64,000 nt of DNA from an uncultured SAR116 cluster alpha proteobacterium. Lineage in GTDB: Bacteria > Pseudomonadota > Alphaproteobacteria > Puniceispirillales > GCA-002684695. Positions within the stretch are counted from its first letter, which is position 1; the number at the start of each line of letters is the position of its first letter. Both the position numbers and the translations under genes were made by a program. Below are positions 1 through 10,234 of this stretch, one piece after another. The notes below the pieces were generated by a model. The model was not told the DNA's origin and searched no databases. It saw only the letters and a program-made list of their open reading frames with translations. The stretch spans positions 1 to 64,000 of the forward strand of contig CACMFN010000010.1 in NCBI GenBank assembly GCA_902612965.1, given 5' to 3'.

Positions 1-31
1 AAAGGATAAACTAATAAATTTTCTGAAGCTT

Positions 32-2113
32 ATGAGTAATAATGAACTTAATGAAAAACTTAAATTATTAATTGAACTTTATAATCGCGGAAAATTTCAA
101 GACGTTTTAATTAAAGGTAATACTATAAAGAGTAAGTTTCCTAGGTCTTTAATTATTTATAATATTTTGGGTGCATCTAATACAGGTTTAAAAAAATATT
201 CTGATGCAATAAATTGTTACAATGCAGCCTTAAAAATCGATAACAGCCTTCCAGATACATATAATAATATTGGTGTTGCTTATCAAAAAAAAGGCAATCA
301 GCAAATGGCTATAAACAATTTTGAAAAAGCAATTCAATTAAAATCTGACTATCCTGAGGCTTATAATAATTTGGGTATTTCTTTTAAAAAAATTAGGAAA
401 TACAAATATTCATTAGATAATTATAGTAAAGCAATACTAATTAAACCAAATTTTTACGAGGCATATTTCAATTTAGGAGCAGTTTTATATGAATTAGGTG
501 ATTATGAAAAATCCATAAAAAATTATCAAAAAGCAATAATTATTAAGCCAGATTATCATGAAGCATACTATAATATGTGCGCAGCACTTCCCAATATTAC
601 ATTTTCTGAATATCACCCTCATCATTATAAGTTTATAGAAAAACTATTAGATTATAATACATATGTACGCCCACAACAAATATCAAATTGTGTAGTAAGC
701 CTTTTAAAATTTGATCCAGAAATAACATTAGTGTTTGATAAATTATCTTTAGGTAAGCTTGATAGACTCAATTTAAAAACAATTGAAAAGCTGGGAAGAA
801 TAACTCTCTTGAATAAAATGATAAAAGTATGCAGAATTGCAGATATATCTTTTGAAAATTTATTTACTAAAATTCGTTCTTCAATTTTGTTTTCATTATC
901 TAAAGTAAACGAAAATAATAATTTTCAACATTTACAATTAGCATTAGCTCTTCAATGCTTTCACAATGAGTACATATTTAATCAAACAGAAGATGAAAAT
1001 CGCGCTTTAGAAAAAGTAATAAAGTCTGTTGAAATTTCCTTTAAGAAGGGTACTCAACCCTCTTTAAAATCAGTATTATGTATTGCAAGTTATAGGGCAC
1101 TATACACTTTTAAATGGTCAAATTTATTAGATTTACCTTTACAATATAAAGAATTAATCAAAAGGCAAATCCTTGATTTTAGAAATGAAAAAAATATAAA
1201 AAGTAAAATTAAAAAAATTGGAGTTATAACTGATAAAGTTTCTAAAAAAGTTAGAGCTCAATATGAGGAAAACCCATACCCAAGATGGACACAACTTAGA
1301 TTAAATATTCACCCTTTTTCAATTAAAGAATTTGCTGAAGAATATGAATTAAATATTAAAAAAACCAATATATTAAAAGTTTGCAGACCTGAAATATTAA
1401 TTGCTGGTTGTGGTACTGGTCAGAATTCTATTACTACAGCAACAAAGTTTCGAAATTGCAAAATTCTTGCTACTGATATCAGCTTAAGTAGCCTCGCATA
1501 TGCTATCAGAAAAACTGATGAACTTAGCATTAAAAATATTGATTATGTTCAATCAGATATATTGAATTTAAAAAAAATTAATAAAAAATTTGATATTATT
1601 GAGTGTAGCGGAGTTTTGCATCATATGGATAATCCAATAAAAGGATGGCAAAATCTTTGTGAATGTTTAAAATCAGGTGGCCTTATGAAGATAGCCCTAT
1701 ACAGTAGCTTAGCTAGAAGTCATATCAACAAAATACGTGAAGAAATTAGTAATCATGGTATTCAATCAACAGATGATGAAATGAAAAATTATAGAATTAT
1801 CTTAAAAAACTCTGACAAAACAGAGCACAAAAAAATTACTAGCTCACAAGACTTTTATAGTTTAAGCACATTTAGAGACTTAATCTTTCATGAAAAGGAG
1901 CATCAATTTAATTTACTTGAAATTAAAAGCTCTTTAGATAAGTTAGGTCTTATATTCTCTGGTTTTGAAAATAAGAAAGTATTAAAAGATTTTAAAACTA
2001 AATACAAATATTCCGGTGATCAATATGATTTACATAAGTGGAATGATTTTGAAAAAAACAATCCTGATATTTTTATAGGAATGTATCAATTCTGGTGCCA
2101 AAAACTAAATTAA
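32..2113 (+). CDS. TPR-repeat protein with C-terminal class I SAM-dependent methyltransferase domain
   Basis: N-terminal tandem TPR repeats (e.g. YPEAYNNLGISFKKIRKYKYSLDNYSKAI); C-terminal AQYEENPYPRW and ILIAGCGTGQNSI (SAM motif I), IECSGVLHHM. Confidence 0.8.
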   Translation: MSNNELNEKLKLLIELYNRGKFQDVLIKGNTIKSKFPRSLIIYNILGASNTGLKKYSDAINCYNAALKIDNSLPDTYNNIGVAYQKKGNQQMAINNFEKAIQLKSDYPEAYNNLGISFKKIRKYKYSLDNYSKAILIKPNFYEAYFNLGAVLYELGDYEKSIKNYQKAIIIKPDYHEAYYNMCAALPNITFSEYHPHHYKFIEKLLDYNTYVRPQQISNCVVSLLKFDPEITLVFDKLSLGKLDRLNLKTIEKLGRITLLNKMIKVCRIADISFENLFTKIRSSILFSLSKVNENNNFQHLQLALALQCFHNEYIFNQTEDENRALEKVIKSVEISFKKGTQPSLKSVLCIASYRALYTFKWSNLLDLPLQYKELIKRQILDFRNEKNIKSKIKKIGVITDKVSKKVRAQYEENPYPRWTQLRLNIHPFSIKEFAEEYELNIKKTNILKVCRPEILIAGCGTGQNSITTATKFRNCKILATDISLSSLAYAIRKTDELSIKNIDYVQSDILNLKKINKKFDIIECSGVLHHMDNPIKGWQNLCECLKSGGLMKIALYSSLARSHINKIREEISNHGIQSTDDEMKNYRIILKNSDKTEHKKITSSQDFYSLSTFRDLIFHEKEHQFNLLEIKSSLDKLGLIFSGFENKKVLKDFKTKYKYSGDQYDLHKWNDFEKNNPDIFIGMYQFWCQKLN

Positions 2114-2242
2114 AACATTTATATAATTTTCAAAACTAAATAAAATGGAAAATATGATACCATAAGGTTGATTAAAAAAATATAATTAAATAATATAAAA
2201 TGAATTTAATTGTAAAGATTTAAAAATAAAATAATTTACAAT

Positions 2243-3916
2243 TTAGTGACCTAATTCTTTTTCCAGTTTATTTAAAAACTGAGAATAATTTAACCATTTT
2301 CTCGAGCTTCCTCTATAAATCTTTTGCCTAACCTGAAGAGAAGAAGCTGTTTTCACAATTCTAGGGTTATTATAAAATTTAAGACATTCATCTTCCCATT
2401 TTAAATCTAAATAAGAAATTAAATTTTTAATTTCGTTAATAGGACCTTCAGTTAAAGTTTCGTAATTTAGATTATAAATTTTTCCAGGAAAACAATCATC
2501 CCAATAATCCATCATTTCTAAATACATTTTATAATACTTTAATAGATCACTTAAACTGTAAACAAATCCAATGCCTGGATTAGAAAAATATTTTGTAAAA
2601 TTGGACCAGCATGTAGCAACTGCATTTCTTTTTACATGAATAACTTTTGCATTAGGAAAAATTGTAAATATCAAACCAATCCAAAGATAATTAGCTGGCA
2701 ATTTATCAACAACCAACTCCTTTGAGGTGTTGAATTCATTTATATGGGCCAAATAAAGTTTCCGCAATTTTAACAATAAATCTTTTGAAACTTTTTTATT
2801 CAAAATATCTAATTTATAGATTGAATTAGAAAGAATATTTAATTCACCTGCACCAAATACTTTAGAATGAGTTGAAATTATTTGCTCTACTAAAGTGGTC
2901 CCTGAACGAGGCATTCCTAAAATAAAGATTGGTACTTTATTTTTTAAATTATTATAATTATGAAGTTTAAAATTATCATTTTGTAACTGTTTGAAATTTT
3001 TATAAATTTTTGAAAATAGTTTTTTATCTTTATTAATATTATAGCCAATCAATTTTTTTCTTAAAAAGTTACCTTCTGATAAATATTTATATGACAAGGA
3101 GTACTTTTCTAAATCATCAAATGCCTTTGCAAGCGAAAAACATATATATACTTTGTCCTCTGCAGAGACTTGATTTGAAGAGTATAATTTTTCTAATTTT
3201 CTGATAAAATTATCTTGTTTATTAATTTTTTTTATATATGACAAATTATAATAGGCTTCTGAATAATTTTGGTTAGCTTCAATTGCTTTTTTGAAATAGC
3301 GTTCAGCTTTATCAAACTTTCCCTCAGATTTGTAAATCATACCAAGATAATTTAAGGCAAATGGCTTTTCTGGACTTACAGTTAATATTTTTTCAAAATT
3401 TTTTTTTGCTAAAGAAATTTCACCTTTTTTTTCAAAAAGAAGAGTACCCAAATTTCTCAATAGTACTATATTACTCGGACTAACTTTTAATCCATCATTC
3501 CAAATTTTTTCAGCATCTTTAAAAGACTTTAATTCATAGTATAGATTACCTATGTTATTATATACATCCATAAAATTTGGATTTATGTTAAGCGCTAATT
3601 TATAGTTTTCTAATGCTCCTTCAAAATCTCCCATTTTTTTCAAGCATAAGCCTTTGTTGTTAAAGACTTCAAAATTTTTTGGATTTAAAGATATAGAAAT
3701 ATTATAATTTTCTACTGCATTAGAATATTTTCCTAAATTAAAATATGAAATACCAATAAGATTGTATATAAAATTACTTTCAGGAAATTTCTTTAAAAAA
3801 ACCTCAGAATATTTAATTAGCTCAAAAAAGTTTTTGTTATTATATAAGCTTTCTAGATTTTTAATTTGAATATTTTTAGGTTGTTTTGATGCAAAATTAA
3901 TATATTTATCTAGCAT
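2243..3916 (-). CDS. TPR-repeat sulfotransferase family protein
   Basis: TPR repeats followed by PIFILGMPRSGTTLVEQIISTHSKVFGAGEL (PAPS 5'-phosphosulfate loop) and VIHVKRNAVATCWS. Confidence 0.85.
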   Translation of the reverse strand: MLDKYINFASKQPKNIQIKNLESLYNNKNFFELIKYSEVFLKKFPESNFIYNLIGISYFNLGKYSNAVENYNISISLNPKNFEVFNNKGLCLKKMGDFEGALENYKLALNINPNFMDVYNNIGNLYYELKSFKDAEKIWNDGLKVSPSNIVLLRNLGTLLFEKKGEISLAKKNFEKILTVSPEKPFALNYLGMIYKSEGKFDKAERYFKKAIEANQNYSEAYYNLSYIKKINKQDNFIRKLEKLYSSNQVSAEDKVYICFSLAKAFDDLEKYSLSYKYLSEGNFLRKKLIGYNINKDKKLFSKIYKNFKQLQNDNFKLHNYNNLKNKVPIFILGMPRSGTTLVEQIISTHSKVFGAGELNILSNSIYKLDILNKKVSKDLLLKLRKLYLAHINEFNTSKELVVDKLPANYLWIGLIFTIFPNAKVIHVKRNAVATCWSNFTKYFSNPGIGFVYSLSDLLKYYKMYLEMMDYWDDCFPGKIYNLNYETLTEGPINEIKNLISYLDLKWEDECLKFYNNPRIVKTASSLQVRQKIYRGSSRKWLNYSQFLNKLEKELGH

Positions 3917-4214
3917 TATTAAATTATATTCAAAATTACTTTTAATAAAAGTATAGATGTAAAATTTATTATTTTTAAAAATTATACCACACTTTGGTAT
4001 GAAGATTTTTAATAATTACAACTTCTCACTCAATTATATTTTCATTGACTTAGAAACTTATTTAGATTTTTGGTCGAACGTATAATTAGTTTTTTAAAAT
4101 TAATAAATTGAATAAGAAACCTTTCAGTTGGAGATATGAATTTATAAATTGTTTAAATAAATGTTAAAGGAAATTACTAAAATAAAAAATTATAATTAAT
4201 TTAAATTACTAATG

Positions 4215-6062
4215 TTATTTAAACTTATTTTTAGGTTTAAAATTTCCCTTATCTGAATTTCTTGGATCACTTATCCATATTTGTCTATTAGGGTGCATAC
4301 CAGCACCATATACTGCAGAAACAGCAGAAGATCTCATTCTATTAAGAAGGCGCGTATCTGCTGAACCAACAGATGGGTGAATTCCATTATTATGAGAAAC
4401 CTTTTCATCCCATGATTGTTTTCTTTTCTCATAGGTTGTATTATCAGATAATTGAATACAATTAATTTCATTAGAATTTAAATCTACAATAATGTCATCT
4501 CCCTCTTCAATTAAAGCAATGGGACCACCAATTGCAGCTTCAGGTCCTACGTGACCTATAACTAATCCTACCGAACCACCAGAAAATCTACCATCAGTCA
4601 TGAGACCAACTACTATATTTTTTTCTCTACAAAGAGTTGTGATCCTTGATGTTGAATCGAGCATTTCAGGCATGCCAGGCCCACCAACGGGACCTTCATA
4701 TCTTACAATAATCATATCTAAGTTTTCAAATTGGTTAGGGGTCTCTTCCAATGACTTTAATAGTTTTTGCTCACCATCAAATATTTTTGCTTTGCCTTTA
4801 AAAATATTATTTTCTAGACCTCCCTCAACACCAGCTAATTTTAAAACTGCACTAAATTCTGGGGATAAATTACCACCTAAAACTCTTAAACCTCCAGAGG
4901 GTTTAAAAGGGCTCTCAACACTAAAAATTACTTTTCCATCGGGTTTAGCTGGTTTCAAACTTTGAATTTGCTTCTCTAAACTTTCACCTGTACAAGTAAG
5001 AACATCACCATTTAATAATCCGGCATCTAATAAGTCTTTTACAAAAACTTGAATACCTCCCTTATCATCAATATCAACCATGGAATATTCTCCAAATGGT
5101 CTTGCATTAATAACAACAGGTACAATTTTTTCAGATAGATGATTAAATTCATCTGGGCTCATAATATCATTAGCAAAGCTTTTATAGCCAGCTGCTCTTG
5201 CTAGTTCAGGTGCATGTAACATTACATTAGTAGATCCTCCTACAGCCATAGATACTATAATTGCATTTCTAATGGATTCTCTAGTTACTATATCTCTAGG
5301 TTTAATATCGTTTTTAATTAAATTATTTAATATCTTTATTAATTCATTAGGAAATTCGTTTACTCTTCTGGTATCCTCTGAGGCTGGTGAGACCATATGG
5401 AGTGGTTGCATTCCAACAACGCCAATAAATGTTTGCATAGTATTATAAGTAAACATACCGCCACAGCTTCCATATCCAGGGCAAGCTTCACACGCTATTC
5501 TTTTCTTTAGTTCTTCATCATCACTTCCTGCAAGCTGATAACTTGTAATTATATCAATTGGCTCTTTTGTGATAGAATCTTTACCTGGTCGAATTGAACC
5601 ATCAGACATTATAATTGCAGGCCTATTATGCTCTAAAATTGCAGCAAGGGTCCCAACAGGAGGTTTATCACAAGCAACTACGGCAATTGTTCCTTCTAAC
5701 CCACTAGCTGAAAGATGTTCACAAATTGATTCATTTGTTACTTCGCGTCCAATTAATGAGTAACGCATTTCTTTAGTGCCATTTCTAATACCGTCTGAAG
5801 TAGCCACTGTAAATTCTGGTTGCACTAATCTCATTTGCATCTGGTCATTGTTTTTACCAATTTTATTTCTTAATGCTTCATGAATGATACGAACCTTTTT
5901 TTCTACTCCTATATAGCATTGAGAATCTCCTTTATTTCCTATAACACCCACTGAAGGTTCATGGATGAGATCTAAATCTGTTTTTAATTCTCTTGCAATA
6001 CCAAATGTCTGAGCATTTCTACCTGGATTTTTATCAATTAAAACAGTCTTAGAGTTTTTCAT
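4215..6062 (-). CDS. IlvD/Edd family dehydratase (dihydroxy-acid dehydratase-like, divergent)
   Basis: CPGYGSCGGMFTYNTMQ, TDGRFSGGSVGLVIGHVGPEAAIGGPIAL typical of IlvD/Edd; the CDKxxPG motif is altered to CDKPPVG. Confidence 0.8.
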   Translation of the reverse strand: MKNSKTVLIDKNPGRNAQTFGIARELKTDLDLIHEPSVGVIGNKGDSQCYIGVEKKVRIIHEALRNKIGKNNDQMQMRLVQPEFTVATSDGIRNGTKEMRYSLIGREVTNESICEHLSASGLEGTIAVVACDKPPVGTLAAILEHNRPAIIMSDGSIRPGKDSITKEPIDIITSYQLAGSDDEELKKRIACEACPGYGSCGGMFTYNTMQTFIGVVGMQPLHMVSPASEDTRRVNEFPNELIKILNNLIKNDIKPRDIVTRESIRNAIIVSMAVGGSTNVMLHAPELARAAGYKSFANDIMSPDEFNHLSEKIVPVVINARPFGEYSMVDIDDKGGIQVFVKDLLDAGLLNGDVLTCTGESLEKQIQSLKPAKPDGKVIFSVESPFKPSGGLRVLGGNLSPEFSAVLKLAGVEGGLENNIFKGKAKIFDGEQKLLKSLEETPNQFENLDMIIVRYEGPVGGPGMPEMLDSTSRITTLCREKNIVVGLMTDGRFSGGSVGLVIGHVGPEAAIGGPIALIEEGDDIIVDLNSNEINCIQLSDNTTYEKRKQSWDEKVSHNNGIHPSVGSADTRLLNRMRSSAVSAVYGAGMHPNRQIWISDPRNSDKGNFKPKNKFK

Positions 6063-6224
6063 TTTACCCTCATAAAAAAATATAATAGTTAAGTTAATGC
6101 TGGTTTATAAGTAAATATTATAGAACAAAAATTAACTAAACTAAATCTTTTCTTATTCTGTTTAAAACTATTTATTAAAAAAATTTCATTTAAACAAAAA
6201 ATATTAATAGTATAATAACTGTTC

Positions 6225-6836
6225 ATGTTATTTTTTTTACAAGCTTTTACTCTTGGTCTTATTTTCAATGCAGCACCTGGAGTTGTATTTACAGAAACAA
6301 TCAAAAGAGGGATGAATGGTGGTTTTTTTCCAGCGCTTAATGTTCAAATAGGGTCACTTGTTGGAGACGCAACATGGGCAATTTTAGGCCTTTTAGGAAT
6401 AGGCATTTTACTGAACATTGAATATTTAAAAATTCCACTAAGTATAATTGGGATTTTATATCTTCTTTATTTAGCCTATGACTCTTTTCAATCTTCAAAC
6501 TTAAAAAATGAGAAGATAGAATTAAATAATAAATATAATCAGAATGCTCTTTTATCAGGTGTAATACTCTCAATTACTAACCCTCAAAATATTTTTTATT
6601 GGGCTGCACTAGGAAGTGCTTTTGGAGCATTAGGCGTTAAAGAACCTACAACATACAATTATTTTATTTTCTTTTTAGGATTTATTTCTTCATCCATAAT
6701 CTGGTGCTTTGTATGTGCACTTGCAGTAGAAAAAATTTTTAGATTTACTAATAGCTTGATAAAAAAATATATTTTTAGAATATGTTCCTTAGTTTTTATA
6801 TATTTAGCATTTGGTACGTTATACTCACTTATTTAG
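6225..6836 (+). CDS. LysE/RhtB family amino-acid exporter
   Basis: Polytopic, about 200 aa; FTLGLIFNAAPGVVFTETIKRGMNGGF and SITNPQNIFYW motifs. Confidence 0.8.
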   Translation: MLFFLQAFTLGLIFNAAPGVVFTETIKRGMNGGFFPALNVQIGSLVGDATWAILGLLGIGILLNIEYLKIPLSIIGILYLLYLAYDSFQSSNLKNEKIELNNKYNQNALLSGVILSITNPQNIFYWAALGSAFGALGVKEPTTYNYFIFFLGFISSSIIWCFVCALAVEKIFRFTNSLIKKYIFRICSLVFIYLAFGTLYSLI

Positions 6837-6842
6837 GAAGCT

Positions 6843-8165
6843 TTAAATAATTAAATTTAATAAACCTAAAATAGCACCTCCAAAAATAGAAAATAAAATT
6901 ACTACAAAAATATTCTTACCAAATGCAATTCTTAAAGATGGAACTGAGAATAAATTAGAACACGTAATCACTGTCAATGATGCAACCGAGCTTAATGTTC
7001 CAGTACACCAGCCTATTAAATGTGCTTGCATTAAAAGTGCATGATTAATATCAAAAATTGAACTACTAAATATTGTTAATAATATAGTACTGCTTATAAC
7101 TGGATGGATACATAGTATAGATAGAATACACATTGTTAATGGTATCAAAATAAAAATTAAAAACTTTGGAACTAGTTCAAAGTCAAAATATCCATAAAGG
7201 AAATTTTGATTAGACTTATTAGTTATAATAAAACCAATCATCATAGCTAAACTAATGATAACAATGTCATCAATATTTGTTCTCATAGAGTTAACCGTCA
7301 AAGAAAATATATTTTGTAGTTTTTTAAGGTTGTTAATGAAATAAATTAAAATCAAAATTGGCATCACAAATATTACTGCCGATAGTGCTGTCAAGTTGAA
7401 GTAAAGAGAAAATGAAACTATTATACCCATTACAATAATAAGAAATTTAAATATTGGTCTCAAACAATTTAAAGATCTTTTAAGTAAAATAAAATTTAAA
7501 CTTTTATTTAATGCAAAAACTGAAATAAGAGTAAACATTGAACCTATTAAAAGGCCAATAAGTAAACTGAGCCATGAATTATAATTGTCGATATAAATTT
7601 GTCCAACTGCAAAAGCAACAAAAAATGGTGACCAAACAACGGATGAAGCCATCCCTCTTATGGAAGCCTCTGCAATTTCTTTTCTAAATATTAAATTACT
7701 ATTTTTTGGAACCGAGGCAGAAAGCATCGGAAAAACACCCGTATTCATAATTGACCCAGATATATGAGCTGTAATTTGAAAACCAGCTTTTGAATTTTGT
7801 CCTGATAGAGATGATAATAACTTTTGAGTTTCTTTAATTGGATCCAATTGCAATGCAGCTGATTTAATTAAATTCATTGTAGGAATTAAACCTGCAAAGA
7901 TGATAACAAACCTACCCGCTTCATAAACTTCAATTAAAGATGGAATTTTTTCAAATAAAAAGAAAGAGGAAACAAATAATACAAAAATTATAAAATAACT
8001 CTGCTTGGATAAAAAAAACATGTTTAACAGCAAAAAAATCGCAAAACAAATTATCCCAAAATCAACAATTACATTCTGTTTATTTATTATTGATATAAAT
8101 GCACAAAACCAAGAAATTACAAAAATTATTAGTCTGAAATTATGAAAATAATTTATCAAGAACAA
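6843..8165 (-). CDS. Polytopic membrane protein, possible ion-transporter-superfamily-like permease, substrate unknown
   Basis: Many hydrophobic segments; two Ser/Thr/Asn/Gly-rich stretches (HISGSIMNTGVFPMLSASV; GWCTGTLSSVASLTVITCSN) resembling paired re-entrant motifs. Confidence 0.5.
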   Translation of the reverse strand: MFLINYFHNFRLIIFVISWFCAFISIINKQNVIVDFGIICFAIFLLLNMFFLSKQSYFIIFVLFVSSFFLFEKIPSLIEVYEAGRFVIIFAGLIPTMNLIKSAALQLDPIKETQKLLSSLSGQNSKAGFQITAHISGSIMNTGVFPMLSASVPKNSNLIFRKEIAEASIRGMASSVVWSPFFVAFAVGQIYIDNYNSWLSLLIGLLIGSMFTLISVFALNKSLNFILLKRSLNCLRPIFKFLIIVMGIIVSFSLYFNLTALSAVIFVMPILILIYFINNLKKLQNIFSLTVNSMRTNIDDIVIISLAMMIGFIITNKSNQNFLYGYFDFELVPKFLIFILIPLTMCILSILCIHPVISSTILLTIFSSSIFDINHALLMQAHLIGWCTGTLSSVASLTVITCSNLFSVPSLRIAFGKNIFVVILFSIFGGAILGLLNLII

Positions 8166-8180
8166 ACTTTCTTTTTGGGG

Positions 8181-8840
8181 CTATACCCAATCTAGGTTAA
8201 TATTATTTATATTCAAATTATTGATGCGGAGTTTTAACTTAGCAGTTTCTAAACCAAGTTTATGTGAAAATCTTTCATGTGTTTCAACAAAAATATATTT
8301 GATTTTATTATGCATGTTTAAATCAATAATTTTGTTTAAGATTTCAATCTCACTACCTTCAATATCCATTTTGAGTAATGATATTTCTTTTTTCTGTTTA
8401 TTTATATGATTTATAAAATCAATAACTTTAATTTCTACAAAGGGTTTATTTGTTCCGCTTCGATAATCTAATAATGAAGAGCCTTGAGTTGAATAAGGAT
8501 CATTTTCATCAAATTTTCTATATCGAAAAAGTTTTTGTGTATTATCTTTAAGTCCCACTGCTGACTGAAAAAGATTTAAATTCTTATTATTTTTGCACTT
8601 TTTCTTAAGTTCATTTATAGCAATTGGGTCAGGCTCAAATGCATCAACAATAAAACCTTTATCTAAAAAAAGTTTTGTAAACTCACCAACATTAGCACCA
8701 CAATCAATAACATATGATCCTTTATTTAAATTACCTAAGGCTCTTTTAAATTCAGCAAAAGCATTTTTTTTTCTCGATTTTCTGCCTATTTTCAATCGCC
8801 CAAAAAAATACCATTTAACTATAAATAAAAAATCAAACAT
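8181..8840 (-). CDS. FkbM family methyltransferase
   Basis: VIDCGANVGEFTKLFLDKGFIVDAFEPDP and LLKMDIEGSEIEIL motifs. Confidence 0.8.
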   Translation of the reverse strand: MFDFLFIVKWYFFGRLKIGRKSRKKNAFAEFKRALGNLNKGSYVIDCGANVGEFTKLFLDKGFIVDAFEPDPIAINELKKKCKNNKNLNLFQSAVGLKDNTQKLFRYRKFDENDPYSTQGSSLLDYRSGTNKPFVEIKVIDFINHINKQKKEISLLKMDIEGSEIEILNKIIDLNMHNKIKYIFVETHERFSHKLGLETAKLKLRINNLNINNINLDWV

Positions 8841-8861
8841 TAAACTTTAACTCATAAATTT

Positions 8862-9218
8862 TTAAGTTCTATTAAAATCATCTTCATAACGTATAATATC
8901 ATCTTCACCAAGGTAGCTGCCAAACTGTATTTCGATAATGATAAGTTTCGAATTGCTTTTATTTGATAATCTATGAATTGCACCTAGAGGAATGTCTATA
9001 CTCTCTGCAATTGTTAATTTTGATATTTTATTATTAATTTCTACTTCTGCCTCACCGCAGGAAACTATCCAATGTTCTTTTCTAAATTTATGACTTTGCA
9101 AGGAAAGCCTTTTGCCAGGTAAAACAGTTATCCTTTTGACCTGAAAGCCGTCTCCACTATCAATTACCTGAAAATCACCCCAAGGTCTTTTATCGTAATC
9201 TAAAGATTTTTTTTGCAT
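8862..9218 (-). CDS. Stand-alone cupin, mannose-6-phosphate isomerase type II C-terminal domain-like
   Basis: RPWGDFQVID...VKRITVLPGKRLSLQSHKFRKEHWIVSCGEAEV...IPLGAIHRLSN...EIQFGSYLGEDDIIRYEDDFNR. Confidence 0.8.
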   Translation of the reverse strand: MQKKSLDYDKRPWGDFQVIDSGDGFQVKRITVLPGKRLSLQSHKFRKEHWIVSCGEAEVEINNKISKLTIAESIDIPLGAIHRLSNKSNSKLIIIEIQFGSYLGEDDIIRYEDDFNRT

Positions 9219-9230
9219 AATTGTATTGTA

Positions 9231-10223
9231 TCAGAGAGAATATATTTTGTTTAGTAAATCTGAATTGACTTCAATATTTTCTAGACTGGTACGATTTATA
9301 TGACGTCTTTTCCCAGGCATTCTGACACCTTTAAGATTAGATAATTTATTTATAAACGTTTCAGCATTTTTGTCCCAATCATCTAGCCCAGAAATGATTT
9401 CGGGTGACATGGCTAGTATAAATTGACCTCCAAGGGGAGGACCACCATCATCAATATTGTTTTCTTCTGTTGTATCACTTGTAGTTTCTCCTACAAGTGG
9501 CCCTGCTAAAAGTTCAATCATCATAGACAAATGAGAACCTTTATAACCACCAAAAGGAAGAAGCATTCCCTCTAAAACCTGATTTGGATCAGTAGTAGCA
9601 TTTCCATTAGCATCTATGCCTGCCCCAACTGGAAGCTCGTGTCCATCTCTAGCAGCTATTTGAACATCCCCAAGCGCTAAAGATGATGTAGCCATATCAA
9701 AAACAAGTGGATTATTAGTTTTTCTTGGCCAAGCAAAGGAAATAGGATTTGTTCCAAATAGTTTTTCACTTGCACCAAAAGGGGATACTACAGGTAAGTA
9801 AGAAGTACATGCAATTCCAATCAGACCATTCTCTGCTAAGGTTTCTGTTTCTGGCCATAGAGAGGCAAAGTGAGCTACTCTTTGAATAGATAGAACACCA
9901 ATACCGATATCCTTAGTGCTTTTTATTAGTTCGTTAAGGTACATTTTATGAATTAATGGTGCAAAAGATCTATCTCCACCACACTTTAATACTGCTTTCG
10001 TAACTTTATGCAATGAAGGATTAGGATTTAAATTGACTTTACCACTTTTCAGAGAATTGAAATAACCAGGCAATCGAAAAAGACCATGTGAAACTGATCC
10101 ATCTTTCTCAGCGCTCAAGATCGTTTGAGCTACTGCTTCAGCTTGTTCAGAGCATGACCCACCTTTAGTAAGGGTAGTATATGCTAAATTATAAATGTCC
10201 TCTAAAGAAAGAGAATTTTTCAA
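9231..10223 (-). CDS. Ldh family (malate/L-lactate/ureidoglycolate dehydrogenase-type) oxidoreductase
   Basis: KDIGIGVLSIQRVAHFASLWPE, LFGTNPISFAWP, DMATSSLALGDVQIAARDG, GYKGSHLSMMIELLAGPL. Confidence 0.8.
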   Translation of the reverse strand: MKNSLSLEDIYNLAYTTLTKGGSCSEQAEAVAQTILSAEKDGSVSHGLFRLPGYFNSLKSGKVNLNPNPSLHKVTKAVLKCGGDRSFAPLIHKMYLNELIKSTKDIGIGVLSIQRVAHFASLWPETETLAENGLIGIACTSYLPVVSPFGASEKLFGTNPISFAWPRKTNNPLVFDMATSSLALGDVQIAARDGHELPVGAGIDANGNATTDPNQVLEGMLLPFGGYKGSHLSMMIELLAGPLVGETTSDTTEENNIDDGGPPLGGQFILAMSPEIISGLDDWDKNAETFINKLSNLKGVRMPGKRRHINRTSLENIEVNSDLLNKIYSL

Positions 10224-10234
10224 ATAATACTCTT

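Noticed and set aside
4600-4965. Plus-strand ORF antisense to the IlvD/Edd gene
   Set aside because: Shadow ORF opposite a well-supported coding gene; no recognisable motif.
6063-6224. Branched-chain leader peptide or attenuator upstream of the IlvD-like gene
   Set aside because: Reading the minus strand, no Ile/Leu/Val-rich leader ORF or attenuator stem was seen.
6089-6573. Minus-strand ORFs opposite the LysE gene and its upstream region (6089-6304, 6337-6573)
   Set aside because: Overlap a convincing LysE CDS on the other strand; low-complexity translations without domain features.
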